A stretch of 64,000 nucleotides of DNA, from contig NZ_BCTW01000019.1 in NCBI RefSeq assembly GCF_001590965.1, positions 33,386-97,385 of the forward strand, given 5' to 3'. Position numbers and translations under genes: made by a program. Origin of the DNA: Novosphingobium lentum NBRC 107847. Lineage in GTDB: Bacteria; Pseudomonadota; Alphaproteobacteria; Sphingomonadales; Sphingomonadaceae. The notes under the pieces were generated by a model that made no database searches, had not been told where the DNA came from, and saw nothing but the letters and a program-made list of their open reading frames with translations. Positions 17,169-25,659 of the stretch are shown here, piece after piece; position 1 is the first letter of the stretch; each line of letters opens with the position of its first letter.

Positions 17169-17472
17169 GGCGGGATTGGTTCCTTCGACGCCGCACGCTA
17201 ATGGCTTGGCTGCGTTGGACGCAATCTGAATCTGGCCGTTCGATCAAATGCGAAGACCGTCCGAACCGCATTCCAACGAAGTGCGATCGACGTATTTTCG
17301 GATAATTGCAACTTGCAGGTCCCGGATCGACTTCCTACTACGTTCGCATGAGCAACATAGACCCGAGCAAGTCGCTACTATCGCAAGGCAATTTTGCGTT
17401 ACCTCCATACATGATCGGCCGCGACTTGATTGTGCCATACTGCGATGTCTCACCGGTTGTGGCGGCCGGATA
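17169..17472. promoter_or_regulatory. Divergent intergenic region, cytochrome c / TetR
   Basis: 304 bases without a convincing gene between the cytochrome c start and the TetR start. It is more A/T-rich than its surroundings around 17280-17420. It carries one copy of the shared 21-base element at 17288-17308. No clear ribosome site or -10/-35 pair stands out. A plus-strand frame is open from 17248 into TetR, but its extra N-terminus has no TetR-family features. Confidence 0.5.
17288..17308 (+). promoter_or_regulatory. Candidate operator, shared 21-base element (copy 3)
   Basis: CGAC, seven bases, TCGGATAATTG. It lies 165 bases upstream of the TetR start and 120 bases upstream of the divergent cytochrome c. 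A site here would give autoregulation of the TetR gene, as is common in the family. Confidence 0.6.
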
Positions 17473-18240
17473 ATGCCCACCCAACTCGGACAGACCCAAC
17501 TCGGACAGACTGTCGCCCCCGTCATTCCCGACACCGAACGGACCGACCTGTCGGACTGGGACCGGTTGCTCGATACGATCGTCCACCGCCCGCGCCGGGT
17601 CAGCGAGCGCAAGCAGGATCGCAGCAAGCGGACGCATCAGCAAATTCTCAACGCCGCACTGCGAGTGTTCTCGCGCGACGGAATTTCCCGGTCGCGCATT
17701 GCCGACATCGCCGCAGAGGCGGGCATTTCCACGTCCAACCTCTATGAATATTACAAGAGCAAGGAAGACCTGGCCTACGATGTGCCCAATATGCACCTCG
17801 GCTCGTTCTTCGAGGAATTCCGGCTTGCGGTAGCCGACAAGACCGGCGCGCGCGAACGCCTGCTGCTCTACCTGTCGATGTCGGCCGACTATGCCCGCGA
17901 ACACGCCGAGTGGGCGCGCCTGCTCTACCTTGAAATCTGGCCGAGCGTGTTCGTCAGCGAATCCGAACTGCGCCACAGCATGGATGATTTCACGCGCGTC
18001 GTCATGTTCCTGGTGCGCCAGGGGGTCGAAGAGGGCGTGTGGTCGGCAGGCCAGAGCGCGTACGAAACCGCCGCCATGCTGGTGGGCAGCGTCAACCAGG
18101 TGATCATCACGTGGCTGCTCTACCGCCGCCCGCGCAACCTGACCAAGGCCGGCACCGAAATGACCGAACGCCTGCTGACGATGCTCGAAAATGAAGGTCG
18201 CGACAAGGCCGCCCCGCGCAAGCGCAAGGCTGCACGCTGA
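17473..18240 (+). CDS. TetR/AcrR family transcriptional regulator
   Basis: 255 residues. After a variable 45-residue N-terminal extension comes the TetR DNA-binding domain: RTHQQILNAALRVFSRDG, then IADIAAEAGISTSNLYEYYKSKEDL with the helix-turn-helix. The C-terminal domain (about residues 100-240) is helical and probably binds the effector. The DNA at the very N-terminus has a 14-base tandem repeat giving QLGQTQLGQT. It is the only transcription regulator of the catabolic island in the window and lies near its centre, convergent with the ten-gene operon, so it is the best candidate to bind the recurrent 21-base element. That link is an inference. Confidence 0.85.
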   Translation: MPTQLGQTQLGQTVAPVIPDTERTDLSDWDRLLDTIVHRPRRVSERKQDRSKRTHQQILNAALRVFSRDGISRSRIADIAAEAGISTSNLYEYYKSKEDLAYDVPNMHLGSFFEEFRLAVADKTGARERLLLYLSMSADYAREHAEWARLLYLEIWPSVFVSESELRHSMDDFTRVVMFLVRQGVEEGVWSAGQSAYETAAMLVGSVNQVIITWLLYRRPRNLTKAGTEMTERLLTMLENEGRDKAAPRKRKAAR

Positions 18241-18247
18241 CCACGCC

Positions 18248-19702
18248 CTAACGCCGCAGGCTGACGCTGAGCTCCGCCGTCCTGATCTCCACAACGGGCG
18301 AGCGCGCGAGTTCCATCAACTTGCGCACTTGCTCAAGCTCGGGGGTGGCCAGCAGCGGGTAGTCGCGCTTGACCGGGCCGGCGGCGCGCATCTTGTCGAT
18401 ATCGGCTTGCGGCAGGAACGCACGATAGATGAGTTCGTCCTCGTCGTCGGTGCCGTACTGCTGCTTCAGCGTCGCGATGTCGGTATCCTCGGGCGGATGG
18501 GCGAGCACGTCGCGCGCGCGCGGCGCGGCCATGATACGATCCATCACGTCGGCATCCACCGGCGCGACGGTCTTGCCATAAAACCCGGCGGTGTACTGGA
18601 TGACCTCGTCGGGCACGGTGCCGTAACGCTGGCCGGTCACGACATTGAGCACGGCCTGGATACCGACCAGCTGGCTGAACGGCGTGGCCATCCCCGGATA
18701 GCCGAGATCGCGCCGTACCGCCGCCACTTCGTCAAGCACTTCGGGCAGCTTGTCCATCATCTTGTGCTGCGCCAGCTGGGCCTTGAACGTGCCCATCATG
18801 CCGCCGGGGATCTGGTGCTGGATCGAAAATTCGTCGTATTCGGCGTACTGGTCGACCAGATAGCCCGCTGCCTTGCCCACCGCGCGGAAATGGTCGGCAA
18901 TCGGCTCGAACAGCGCTTCATCCAGCCCGTGCGTGTGCCCGCGCAACAGCACGTTGCGCGCCATGATCTCGGTCGACGGCACCGACGGTCCGTTGGCCAT
19001 GGGCCGGCTGGCGGTGTGCACGACCGAAACGCCAAGGTCGATCGCATCGAGATAGGCCTTGGTCGACATGCCGAGCAGGTTGTTCGAATGGAATTCCAGC
19101 GGCTTGCCGTTGGCCGCCGTCACCAGCGCCGGGACGAGCAGTTGGAGGCGGTCCTTCTCCAGCACGCCGGCGGTATCATAGAGCAGGATCGAATCGACGT
19201 GCGGACTGTCGGCCAGTGCTTTGGCATTGGCGACGAAGAACTCATCCGTGTGGACCGGCGACAGCGCGAACATGATCGCGCCCGCCACTTGCGCGTTGGC
19301 TTCCTTGGCGACTTTGGCCAGCCGCAGCATGTTGTCGATCCCGAACAGGACGTCGTAGATCCAGAACGAGCGCACGCCGTGCGCGCACAGCCGCCGCACC
19401 CACAAGTCCATCAGCGCGGGCGGGGTGATCCCGAAGGTGACGTTGGCATTGGCGCGCAGCCCCGCGCGCACCGGCGTGCGCGGCATCGAGGCGACCAGCA
19501 GGTCGAGCCCTTCCCAGTAGTTTTCCTGGCAGAACCGGGTCAGCACGTCGAGCATGCCGCCGCCGGTCAGGTCGATCGTGGTGAACCCGGTGCGGTCGAT
19601 CAGCGGGGACACCGGCAACGCCATGCCCGCGCGCATCCGCAAGCCCCACAGGCTTTGCTGCCCGTCGCGCATCGTCTCGTCGAGGAACTCAATATGCGCC
19701 AT
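18248..19702 (-). CDS. Carboxyltransferase-like (PycB/OadA family) protein, altered metal site
   Basis: 484 residues resembling the carboxyltransferase subunit of pyruvate carboxylase and oxaloacetate decarboxylase. The N-terminal LDETMRDGQQSLWGLRMR (Asp8, Asp13) matches the family. In known enzymes the metal is held by an Asp, a carboxylated Lys in KDMAG and a His-x-His pair. Here the Lys position is Tyr175 (LLYDTAG) and the pair is His205-x-Asn207 (FHSNN), so the normal metal site looks lost. It is the last gene of the ten-gene operon, nine bases after the biotin carrier gene. No biotin carboxylase gene is nearby. A divergent carboxyltransferase, decarboxylase or lyase are all possible. Confidence 0.8.
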   Translation of the reverse strand: MAHIEFLDETMRDGQQSLWGLRMRAGMALPVSPLIDRTGFTTIDLTGGGMLDVLTRFCQENYWEGLDLLVASMPRTPVRAGLRANANVTFGITPPALMDLWVRRLCAHGVRSFWIYDVLFGIDNMLRLAKVAKEANAQVAGAIMFALSPVHTDEFFVANAKALADSPHVDSILLYDTAGVLEKDRLQLLVPALVTAANGKPLEFHSNNLLGMSTKAYLDAIDLGVSVVHTASRPMANGPSVPSTEIMARNVLLRGHTHGLDEALFEPIADHFRAVGKAAGYLVDQYAEYDEFSIQHQIPGGMMGTFKAQLAQHKMMDKLPEVLDEVAAVRRDLGYPGMATPFSQLVGIQAVLNVVTGQRYGTVPDEVIQYTAGFYGKTVAPVDADVMDRIMAAPRARDVLAHPPEDTDIATLKQQYGTDDEDELIYRAFLPQADIDKMRAAGPVKRDYPLLATPELEQVRKLMELARSPVVEIRTAELSVSLRR

Positions 19703-19711
19703 GGTGCGGCC

Positions 19712-20200
19712 TCACTCGGCTTCGATATAAAATAGCATCTGCCCGCCTTCGACCAGTTCGCCATCCTGCGCGACGATCCGGCGGACCGTGCCCGCGACAG
19801 GGGCCGTGACCGAGGTGAACAGCTTCATCACCTCGAGCAGGCACAGCTCGCTGCCCGCAGCCACCTGCTGGCCGAGTTCGACGAACGGCGCGGCGCCCGG
19901 CTTGGGCGAGCGATAGAACGTGCCGATGTTCGGTGCCGCCACTGCCGTCCATGCGGGATCGACGGGAGCGGTGTCCGGGCTTGCAGCAATCGTGGGCGCG
20001 GGCGTTGGCGCGGCGTGGGGTTCCGCCGCCCCGACCTGCGCCGTTCGCGGCGCGGCGGACACGTCTGCCGAAAGAACCGCCGCCCGATTGTGCGAAAACA
20101 GGATGCTCGTGCCGGGGTATTCGACGCGCAGCTCTTTCCAGCCGCCGGCATCGAACAGCCGCGTCAGCGCCAGCAGGTCGTGCGCCAGTTGCTCACTCAT
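19712..20200 (-). CDS. Biotin carboxyl carrier-type protein
   Basis: 162 residues. The C-terminal biotinyl domain carries Lys126 in LEVMKLF, 36 residues from the C-terminus as in known carriers; the usual AMKM is VMKL here. A Pro/Ala-rich linker (residues about 50-85) separates it from an N-terminal helical part. It would shuttle carboxybiotin to the adjacent carboxyltransferase-like protein. The gene overlaps the CoA ligase gene by eight bases. No biotin carboxylase is encoded in the window, so that partner must come from elsewhere. Confidence 0.83.
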   Translation of the reverse strand: MSEQLAHDLLALTRLFDAGGWKELRVEYPGTSILFSHNRAAVLSADVSAAPRTAQVGAAEPHAAPTPAPTIAASPDTAPVDPAWTAVAAPNIGTFYRSPKPGAAPFVELGQQVAAGSELCLLEVMKLFTSVTAPVAGTVRRIVAQDGELVEGGQMLFYIEAE

Positions 20201-21668
20201 CGACCGGAACGCCCATCGCCTGGATCAGCCGGTCGCGCACCGAGCGGCGCAGGATCTTGTTCGCCCCGCTCTTGGGCAACTCGTCCCAGACATGCACCTG
20301 CCTGGGCCGCTTGACGCCGGACAGTCTGTCGCGGGCAAACGCCTCGATCGCGGCGGCATCGAGGCCCGGCGGACCGGCCACGACCGCGACGACCCGGTCG
20401 CCCCACTTCTCGTCGGGCAGGCCGACCACGGCGGCTTCGCTGACTCCGGGATATTCCATCAGCACGTCTTCGACTTCGCGCGGATAGACGTTGTAGCCGC
20501 CCGAGATCAGCATGTCGTTCTTGCGGTCGACGATGTAGAAAAACCCGTCCTCGTCCATCACCCCGATGTCGCCGGTGTGGAGCCAGCCGTTGCGAAACAC
20601 CTTGGCGGTTTCCTCGGGCTTGTCCCAGTAAAAGGCCATGGTCTGCGGGCCGCGACAGACGATTTCGCCGCGCTCGCCCGGCGGCAGCGGCTGGTCGTCG
20701 TCATCGAAGACCGCCACTTCGACCACCGAGAACGGACGCCCGCACGATCCGATGCGGTCATGGTGTTCGGGGCGCAGATACGTGATCGCCATCGGACTTT
20801 CGGCCTGGCCGTAGCACTGGGCGAACACGCGCCCGAAGCGCTTTTCGGCACGGCCCATGACATTGGGCGAAATCGACGAGGCGCCGTACGAAATGATGCG
20901 GAACGCGGTCTTCGCGGTGTCGATCGCCGGATCGTCGAGCACCATGGCCAGCATCGTCGGCACGAGGAACGTGTAGGCCGCCTGCGTCGCCTCGGCCAGC
21001 GCGAGGTAGCCGGCGGTATCGAACTTGGTCATGATCACCGAATGCACGCCGCGGATCAGCGACGGCAGGAAATAGGCCCCGCCGGCATGCGCGACCGGCG
21101 CGCCGTGCAGGAAGATCTCGCCTTCGGCCAGTTCGGGGATGAGGTCCGAGAGGAACACCGAGGTTTCGACCAGATCGGTGCGCGTGGTCAGCGTCACCGC
21201 CTTGGATTTGCCCGTGGTGCCCCCGGTAAAGCCCAGCCGCAACGGCGCATCGAGATCACGATCCACCGCGCACGGCGCATCGCGGCCGGTGGCGATCATG
21301 TCGAGCAGTTCGTCGAACAGGATCGGCATTTCGACCGCGATGCCTTCGACGGAATCATGGATCACCGCGCGGCAGCCGCTGTAGCCGATCTTGTAGACAT
21401 GCGTTTCAAGCGTTTCGCGCACGTTGAGCTGGACGCGGACGAGGCCGGCCTTGAACACCGCGTAATAGGCGATGAGGCAGTCGATCGAGTTGGGCAGCAG
21501 CACGCCGACCCGATCGCCCGGGCGCAAGCCTTTCGCGATGAGGGCATGGCCGAGCCGGTCGGTCGCCTGGTCGAACTCGCGGAAGCTGAGCGTGCGGCCG
21601 CCCTCGGTCAGGCAAGGCGCGTCCTTGAACTGGAGCGCGGCGCGGCGAATGATGGAACCGATCTGCAC
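20193..21668 (-). CDS. AMP-dependent acyl-CoA synthetase (class I adenylate-forming)
   Basis: 491 residues. The phosphate-binding loop is LGFTGGTTGKSKAVTLT, YGQAESP and WLHTGDIG lie in the expected places, and the C-terminal Lys loop is GANKILRR. It activates a carboxylic acid to its CoA thioester with ATP. The start is GTG at 21668, with AAGGA nine bases upstream and 14 bases after the acyl-CoA dehydrogenase stop. A frame extending to 22706 is only a shadow of the dehydrogenase gene. Placement inside a beta-oxidation operon suggests it loads the pathway substrate or a side-chain acid. Confidence 0.88.
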   Translation of the reverse strand: MQIGSIIRRAALQFKDAPCLTEGGRTLSFREFDQATDRLGHALIAKGLRPGDRVGVLLPNSIDCLIAYYAVFKAGLVRVQLNVRETLETHVYKIGYSGCRAVIHDSVEGIAVEMPILFDELLDMIATGRDAPCAVDRDLDAPLRLGFTGGTTGKSKAVTLTTRTDLVETSVFLSDLIPELAEGEIFLHGAPVAHAGGAYFLPSLIRGVHSVIMTKFDTAGYLALAEATQAAYTFLVPTMLAMVLDDPAIDTAKTAFRIISYGASSISPNVMGRAEKRFGRVFAQCYGQAESPMAITYLRPEHHDRIGSCGRPFSVVEVAVFDDDDQPLPPGERGEIVCRGPQTMAFYWDKPEETAKVFRNGWLHTGDIGVMDEDGFFYIVDRKNDMLISGGYNVYPREVEDVLMEYPGVSEAAVVGLPDEKWGDRVVAVVAGPPGLDAAAIEAFARDRLSGVKRPRQVHVWDELPKSGANKILRRSVRDRLIQAMGVPVDE

Positions 21669-21682
21669 CGTGCGTGATCCTT

Positions 21683-22822
21683 CTAGGCGGCCGAGCGCGC
21701 CGCGCCGCTGTGCGGCTGTGCCATGGCTTCGAGCGTCAGCGCCAGCACGCGTTCGCGGTGGAAATCCGGATCGCCGAATGCCGCGCCCACGACCTTCGCC
21801 CGACGCAGGAAGCGGTGTAGCCCCAGTTCCCAGGTAAAGCCCATGCCGCCATGGACCTGGATCGAATCCTGGCAGCACCGCGCCGCGACATCGTTGCAAT
21901 AGGCTTTGGCCAGCGAGGCGGCGCGGGTGGATTCCGCATCGCCCTTCGCCACGGCCGCCAGCCCGTAATACGCCGCCGCCCGCGCGGCTTCGACCAGCGT
22001 GTACATGTCGGCGCACTTGTGCTTGATCGCCTGGAACGATCCGATCGGGACATCGAACTGCACCCGTTCGCGCGCATAGTCGGCCGCGCGGCTCATCATC
22101 GCACCGGCAATCCCCAGCGCCAGCAAGGCATGGAGCGCGGCGGCGACGTCGAACAGGCGCGCCGCCGCCAGTTGCGGCGCAAATCCGCCGAGCAATGCGT
22201 CGGGCGCCAGCGCCACATCGCGCAAGTCGACACGGTGATGCCCGCAGGACGGATCGAGGCTTTCCTGCACCGTCAGCGTCACGCCGGGGGCGGTGCGCTC
22301 GACCATCGCCAGATCGACGCGGCTGCCATCGCCGTGCCGGACGGGGAGCAACAGCCACTCGCACCGATCGGCGTGGGCGACCAGCATCTTGGTGCCGTTG
22401 AGCCGACCCGCAGCCACGGTGGTCGCCATCGCGTGCGGATCGTATCCGGCGGCAGGCTCGAGCCAGGCCACCGCAACGCGCAACTCCCCGCGCGCGATCG
22501 CTGGAAGCCAGCGCGCCTGCTGCGCCAGCGTGCCGTGGCGAACAATGACCTCGCTGGCGGCCAGCGTATCGACGATTGACAGCGGCGCCAGCCGCTCTCC
22601 CAGTTCCTGCGCGATCGGGGTCAGGTCGGTCAGCGACAGGTCCAATCCGCCGTAAGCTTCGGGCACCAGCAGCCCGAACAGGCCAAGCTCGGCCATCGCC
22701 GCCCAACCGGCGCAGTCGTCCGCGCCGCGCGCTTCGTGCCCGTCGAACGGCAGCGCATCGGCCAGCGCACGCGCCACGACATCGTGGAGTTCGATTTGCT
22801 GCGCATCGAAATCATAGTTCAT
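21683..22822 (-). CDS. Acyl-CoA dehydrogenase, FadE-type subunit
   Basis: 379 residues of the acyl-CoA dehydrogenase fold. The mid region is reduced compared with classical enzymes. ARERVQFDVPIGSFQAIKHKCADM and IQVHGGMGFTWE are typical of the C-terminal helical domain. It overlaps the next dehydrogenase gene by four bases (ATGA), the arrangement seen for the alpha2beta2 dehydrogenases of steroid side-chain degradation (ChsE-type pairs). It is probably one subunit of a heteromeric FAD enzyme; classical residues are spread between partners in such pairs. Confidence 0.85.
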   Translation of the reverse strand: MNYDFDAQQIELHDVVARALADALPFDGHEARGADDCAGWAAMAELGLFGLLVPEAYGGLDLSLTDLTPIAQELGERLAPLSIVDTLAASEVIVRHGTLAQQARWLPAIARGELRVAVAWLEPAAGYDPHAMATTVAAGRLNGTKMLVAHADRCEWLLLPVRHGDGSRVDLAMVERTAPGVTLTVQESLDPSCGHHRVDLRDVALAPDALLGGFAPQLAAARLFDVAAALHALLALGIAGAMMSRAADYARERVQFDVPIGSFQAIKHKCADMYTLVEAARAAAYYGLAAVAKGDAESTRAASLAKAYCNDVAARCCQDSIQVHGGMGFTWELGLHRFLRRAKVVGAAFGDPDFHRERVLALTLEAMAQPHSGAARSAA

Positions 22823-24009
22823 CGCGGCAACCCCAGGATGCGCTCGCCGATGATGTTGCGCTGGATTTCGGACGATCCGGAGTAGATCGAAAACGCGCGC
22901 GACTGGAGGTAGCTCAACTGGAAGCGCCCTCCCCCCACTGCCAGCGGATCATGGCCCGCCAGCGGCGCCAGCGGCCCCAGCGCGTCGATCGCGCGTTCGA
23001 AAAAGTCCTGCGCCACGTGGCTCCAGTACAGCTTGTTGGCCGACGCTTCGGCGCCGCGCGCCATGCCGTTTTCATACTGGCTGAGCTGGCGCAGCGCGCT
23101 GAGCCGCATGATGTCCAATTCGATCACCGACTGCGCCAGCTTCTGCCGCACATTCGCCTGCTCGATCACCGGGCGGCCATCGCGTTGCAGGCCGGACAGC
23201 GTTTCGAGCAGCAGTTCCAGTTCCTGCTTGAAGCGGATCTGGCGGCCCAGCGCATCTTCGGGACCACGCTCGTGCGCCAGCGTGGTCATGGCGATGCGCC
23301 AGCCGCCATTGATCTCGCCCACGACGTTTTCGACGGGCACGCGCACATTGTCGAAGAACGTCTCGTTGAATTCATTCTCGCCCGAAATCTGCTTGAGCGG
23401 GCGGGTCGATACGCCGGGCGATGTCATGTCGATCAGCAGGAAGGTCAGCCCGGCGTGCTTCTTGACCGATGGATCGGTGCGCACCAGCGCGAAGCACCAC
23501 TGCGAATACTGCGCATAGCTGGTCCAGACTTTCTGCCCGTTGACCACGAAGTGATCGCCATCAAGTTCGGCCCGGGTGCGGACGGACGCCAGATCCGATC
23601 CGGCCCCGGGTTCGGAAAATCCCTGGCACCACACTTCCTCGCAAGCGATGATCCGGGGCAGGAAACGCTGCTTCTGGGCTTCGGTGCCATGCGCCAGCAG
23701 GGTCGATCCGGCCAGGTTGCGACCGATGATGTTGATGCCTTCGGGCACGCGGGCGCGCGCCAATTCTTCGGCATAGATCGCCTGCTCCACCTGGCTGGCA
23801 TCGCGGCCGCCATATTCGCGCGGCCAGTGGATGCACGCCCAGCCACCGCGATGGAGCGTCTTTTCCCATTCGATGCGGAATTGCGCGCGCGCATCCTCGC
23901 CTTCCGGCTCGAACACCGTTTCGCCCCAGCCCGCCGGCAGTGCGCCAGCGAGCCACGTGCGCAGCGCGGTGCGGAACTCTTCTTCGGCAGGCGTTCGCGC
24001 AAAATCCAC
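22819..24009 (-). CDS. Acyl-CoA dehydrogenase, partner subunit
   Basis: 396 residues with the complete fold: QGFSEPGAGSDLAS in the FAD/substrate region, VNGQKVWTSYAQYS, and the C-terminal SGSSEIQRNIIGERILGLPR. The catalytic Glu of medium-chain enzymes (YEGT) is Ser here (YSGS). A Glu in LAHERG, the region used by isovaleryl-type enzymes, may serve instead. The four-base overlap with the following dehydrogenase gene supports a heteromeric complex acting on a bulky acyl-CoA. Confidence 0.87.
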   Translation of the reverse strand: MDFARTPAEEEFRTALRTWLAGALPAGWGETVFEPEGEDARAQFRIEWEKTLHRGGWACIHWPREYGGRDASQVEQAIYAEELARARVPEGINIIGRNLAGSTLLAHGTEAQKQRFLPRIIACEEVWCQGFSEPGAGSDLASVRTRAELDGDHFVVNGQKVWTSYAQYSQWCFALVRTDPSVKKHAGLTFLLIDMTSPGVSTRPLKQISGENEFNETFFDNVRVPVENVVGEINGGWRIAMTTLAHERGPEDALGRQIRFKQELELLLETLSGLQRDGRPVIEQANVRQKLAQSVIELDIMRLSALRQLSQYENGMARGAEASANKLYWSHVAQDFFERAIDALGPLAPLAGHDPLAVGGGRFQLSYLQSRAFSIYSGSSEIQRNIIGERILGLPR

Positions 24010-24012
24010 CGA

Positions 24013-24810
24013 TCAGCCTCGCGCCGCTGCGGCGGCAAAGTCGGGCGCGCGCTTCTCGATGAAGGCCTGCACGCCTTCCTCGTATTCAGGCGTCAGGTAG
24101 GCCACCGTCTGCGCATAGCTTTCGTATTCGAGCATCTGGTCGAGCGTCGCCGAGGCCGACTTGTTGAGCAGCGTCTTGGTCATGGCGATGGCGGTGGGCG
24201 CGCCGGAGGCGATGCGGGCGGCCATCGCGCGCGCTTCGGCCAGCAGATCGTCATGCGGCACGACGTAATTGGCGATGCCCAGCGCCAGCGCTTCGGCCGC
24301 ATCGACCTTGCGCGCGGTGAAGCACAGTTCCTTGGCGCGGTTGACGCCGATCACCCGCGACAGGAAGAACAGCCCGCCCAGATCGGGCACCAGCCCGACT
24401 TTCGCGAAAGCCTGGACAAAGCTCGCCTTTTCGCTGGCGATGATGAAGTCGCACGACAATGCGATGTTGAACCCGGCCCCGGCCGCCGCACCGTTGACCG
24501 CCGCTATCACCGGCTTTTCGAGGCGATAGAGCGGTTCGAGGACGTCCTTGAGGATCCAGCGATGCCTCGCCCGGCGTTGCAGCGGGGTCATGTCGGCCTT
24601 GCGCGCCTTCAGGTCCGCGCCCGCGCAGAAGCCCCGACCCGCGCCAGTAAGGATGACGCAGGCGACATCGCGATCAGCCGCGACCTGCGGCAACAGTCCT
24701 TGCAGTTCGGTGTACATCTCGTCGGTGGTCGCGTTCATCGCGTCGGGCCGGTTGAGCGTGAGCGTGCCGATGCGGTCGCTGACGTCGTAGGTGATCGTCT
24801 GGTAGCTCAT
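24013..24810 (-). CDS. Enoyl-CoA hydratase/isomerase, PaaG-like
   Basis: 265 residues, crotonase fold with oxyanion loops GFCAGADLKAR and NGAAAGAGFNIALSCD. Both classical hydratase glutamates are absent, but FVQAFAKVGLVPDLGG matches PaaG-type isomerases, where the Asp of VPDxGG is catalytic. It is therefore more likely to shift a double bond or isomerise an unsaturated or ring acyl-CoA than to hydrate. The gene lies three bases before the acyl-CoA dehydrogenase gene. Confidence 0.83.
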   Translation of the reverse strand: MSYQTITYDVSDRIGTLTLNRPDAMNATTDEMYTELQGLLPQVAADRDVACVILTGAGRGFCAGADLKARKADMTPLQRRARHRWILKDVLEPLYRLEKPVIAAVNGAAAGAGFNIALSCDFIIASEKASFVQAFAKVGLVPDLGGLFFLSRVIGVNRAKELCFTARKVDAAEALALGIANYVVPHDDLLAEARAMAARIASGAPTAIAMTKTLLNKSASATLDQMLEYESYAQTVAYLTPEYEEGVQAFIEKRAPDFAAAAARG

Positions 24811-24819
24811 GGTCGCCTT

Positions 24820-25659
24820 TCAGTCAGCGCCGGGCGGAGGAACATGGGCGAGGTCGTCGGCGGTGGATTCGGGGATCGCATACCATTGCTCGGGCATCCG
24901 CACGGGGATGCGGAAATCGTGCGCGGGCACGACGATGTCGCAATTGTCGAGCACCCGCTGCATCGCGCGCTGCCAGTCGCGCTCGCTCTCGCTGCGGATG
25001 TTGCCGGTGATGAATGCGCCGGTCAGCGACCGCTGCGGACGATCGGTCGCCCGCAGATCGGCGGGAAACCAGTAGCGGTAGTGGTCGCCCAGATCGGACA
25101 CCAGCGCGACGCGGCCCTTTGCCGTGGTCACCACAACCACCTGCATGCCCTCGGTGTGGCTGGGCACGCTCAGCAGGCGGATGCCGGGCAGAAAATCGGT
25201 GTCGCCGTCAACCAGGCGAAGCTGCGCCGGGCGCTTGCGCTCGGTCAGGTTGGAGAGCGTCGATTTCCAGTAGTAAATCCGCTGCGACGGCACCGGATCG
25301 ACCGCCGCCATCAGTTCGCCGCGCTGCACCACCACGCACGCGTCGGGAAACAGATCGAGATTGTCGGCATGGTCGAAGTGCAGGTGCGTCAGCAGGATGT
25401 GGCTGATGTCACCGGGGGCCAGCCCCTCCTTCGCCAGTTCCTCGCACAGCGCGGCATGGCCGCCGCGCGTTCCCGTCACCCGCAGCCGCTGGTGGACGGT
25501 GGCGATGTCCGCCATCCCGCTGTCGACCAGGATGTTCAGCCGCTTGCCACCAACATCGCCACGCAGCAGCCAGACATGCACCGGATCGCGCAGGAGCGCG
25601 CCACCATGCGGCAGGTACAGCTCACCGATACGGAGCGAGGTGACGGTCCACAGGCTCAC
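24820..25659 (-). CDS. MBL-fold metallo-hydrolase
   Basis: 279 residues. The metal-binding signature THLHFDHAD, a downstream His in SHTEGM, Asp in LVSDLGD and His in VVPAHDF make up the usual dinuclear zinc site of lactonase-like MBL proteins. The start is GTG at 25659, overlapping the DUF35 stop as GTGA; no ATG is available before the family N-terminus. In a beta-oxidation operon it could open a lactone or hydrolyse a CoA thioester, but the substrate is unknown. Confidence 0.83.
   Translation of the reverse strand: MSLWTVTSLRIGELYLPHGGALLRDPVHVWLLRGDVGGKRLNILVDSGMADIATVHQRLRVTGTRGGHAALCEELAKEGLAPGDISHILLTHLHFDHADNLDLFPDACVVVQRGELMAAVDPVPSQRIYYWKSTLSNLTERKRPAQLRLVDGDTDFLPGIRLLSVPSHTEGMQVVVVTTAKGRVALVSDLGDHYRYWFPADLRATDRPQRSLTGAFITGNIRSESERDWQRAMQRVLDNCDIVVPAHDFRIPVRMPEQWYAIPESTADDLAHVPPPGAD

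Noticed and set aside
21669..22706. N-terminal extension of the CoA ligase frame
   Set aside because: It overlaps the acyl-CoA dehydrogenase gene completely and adds no known domain. GTG 21668 with AAGGA is the better start.
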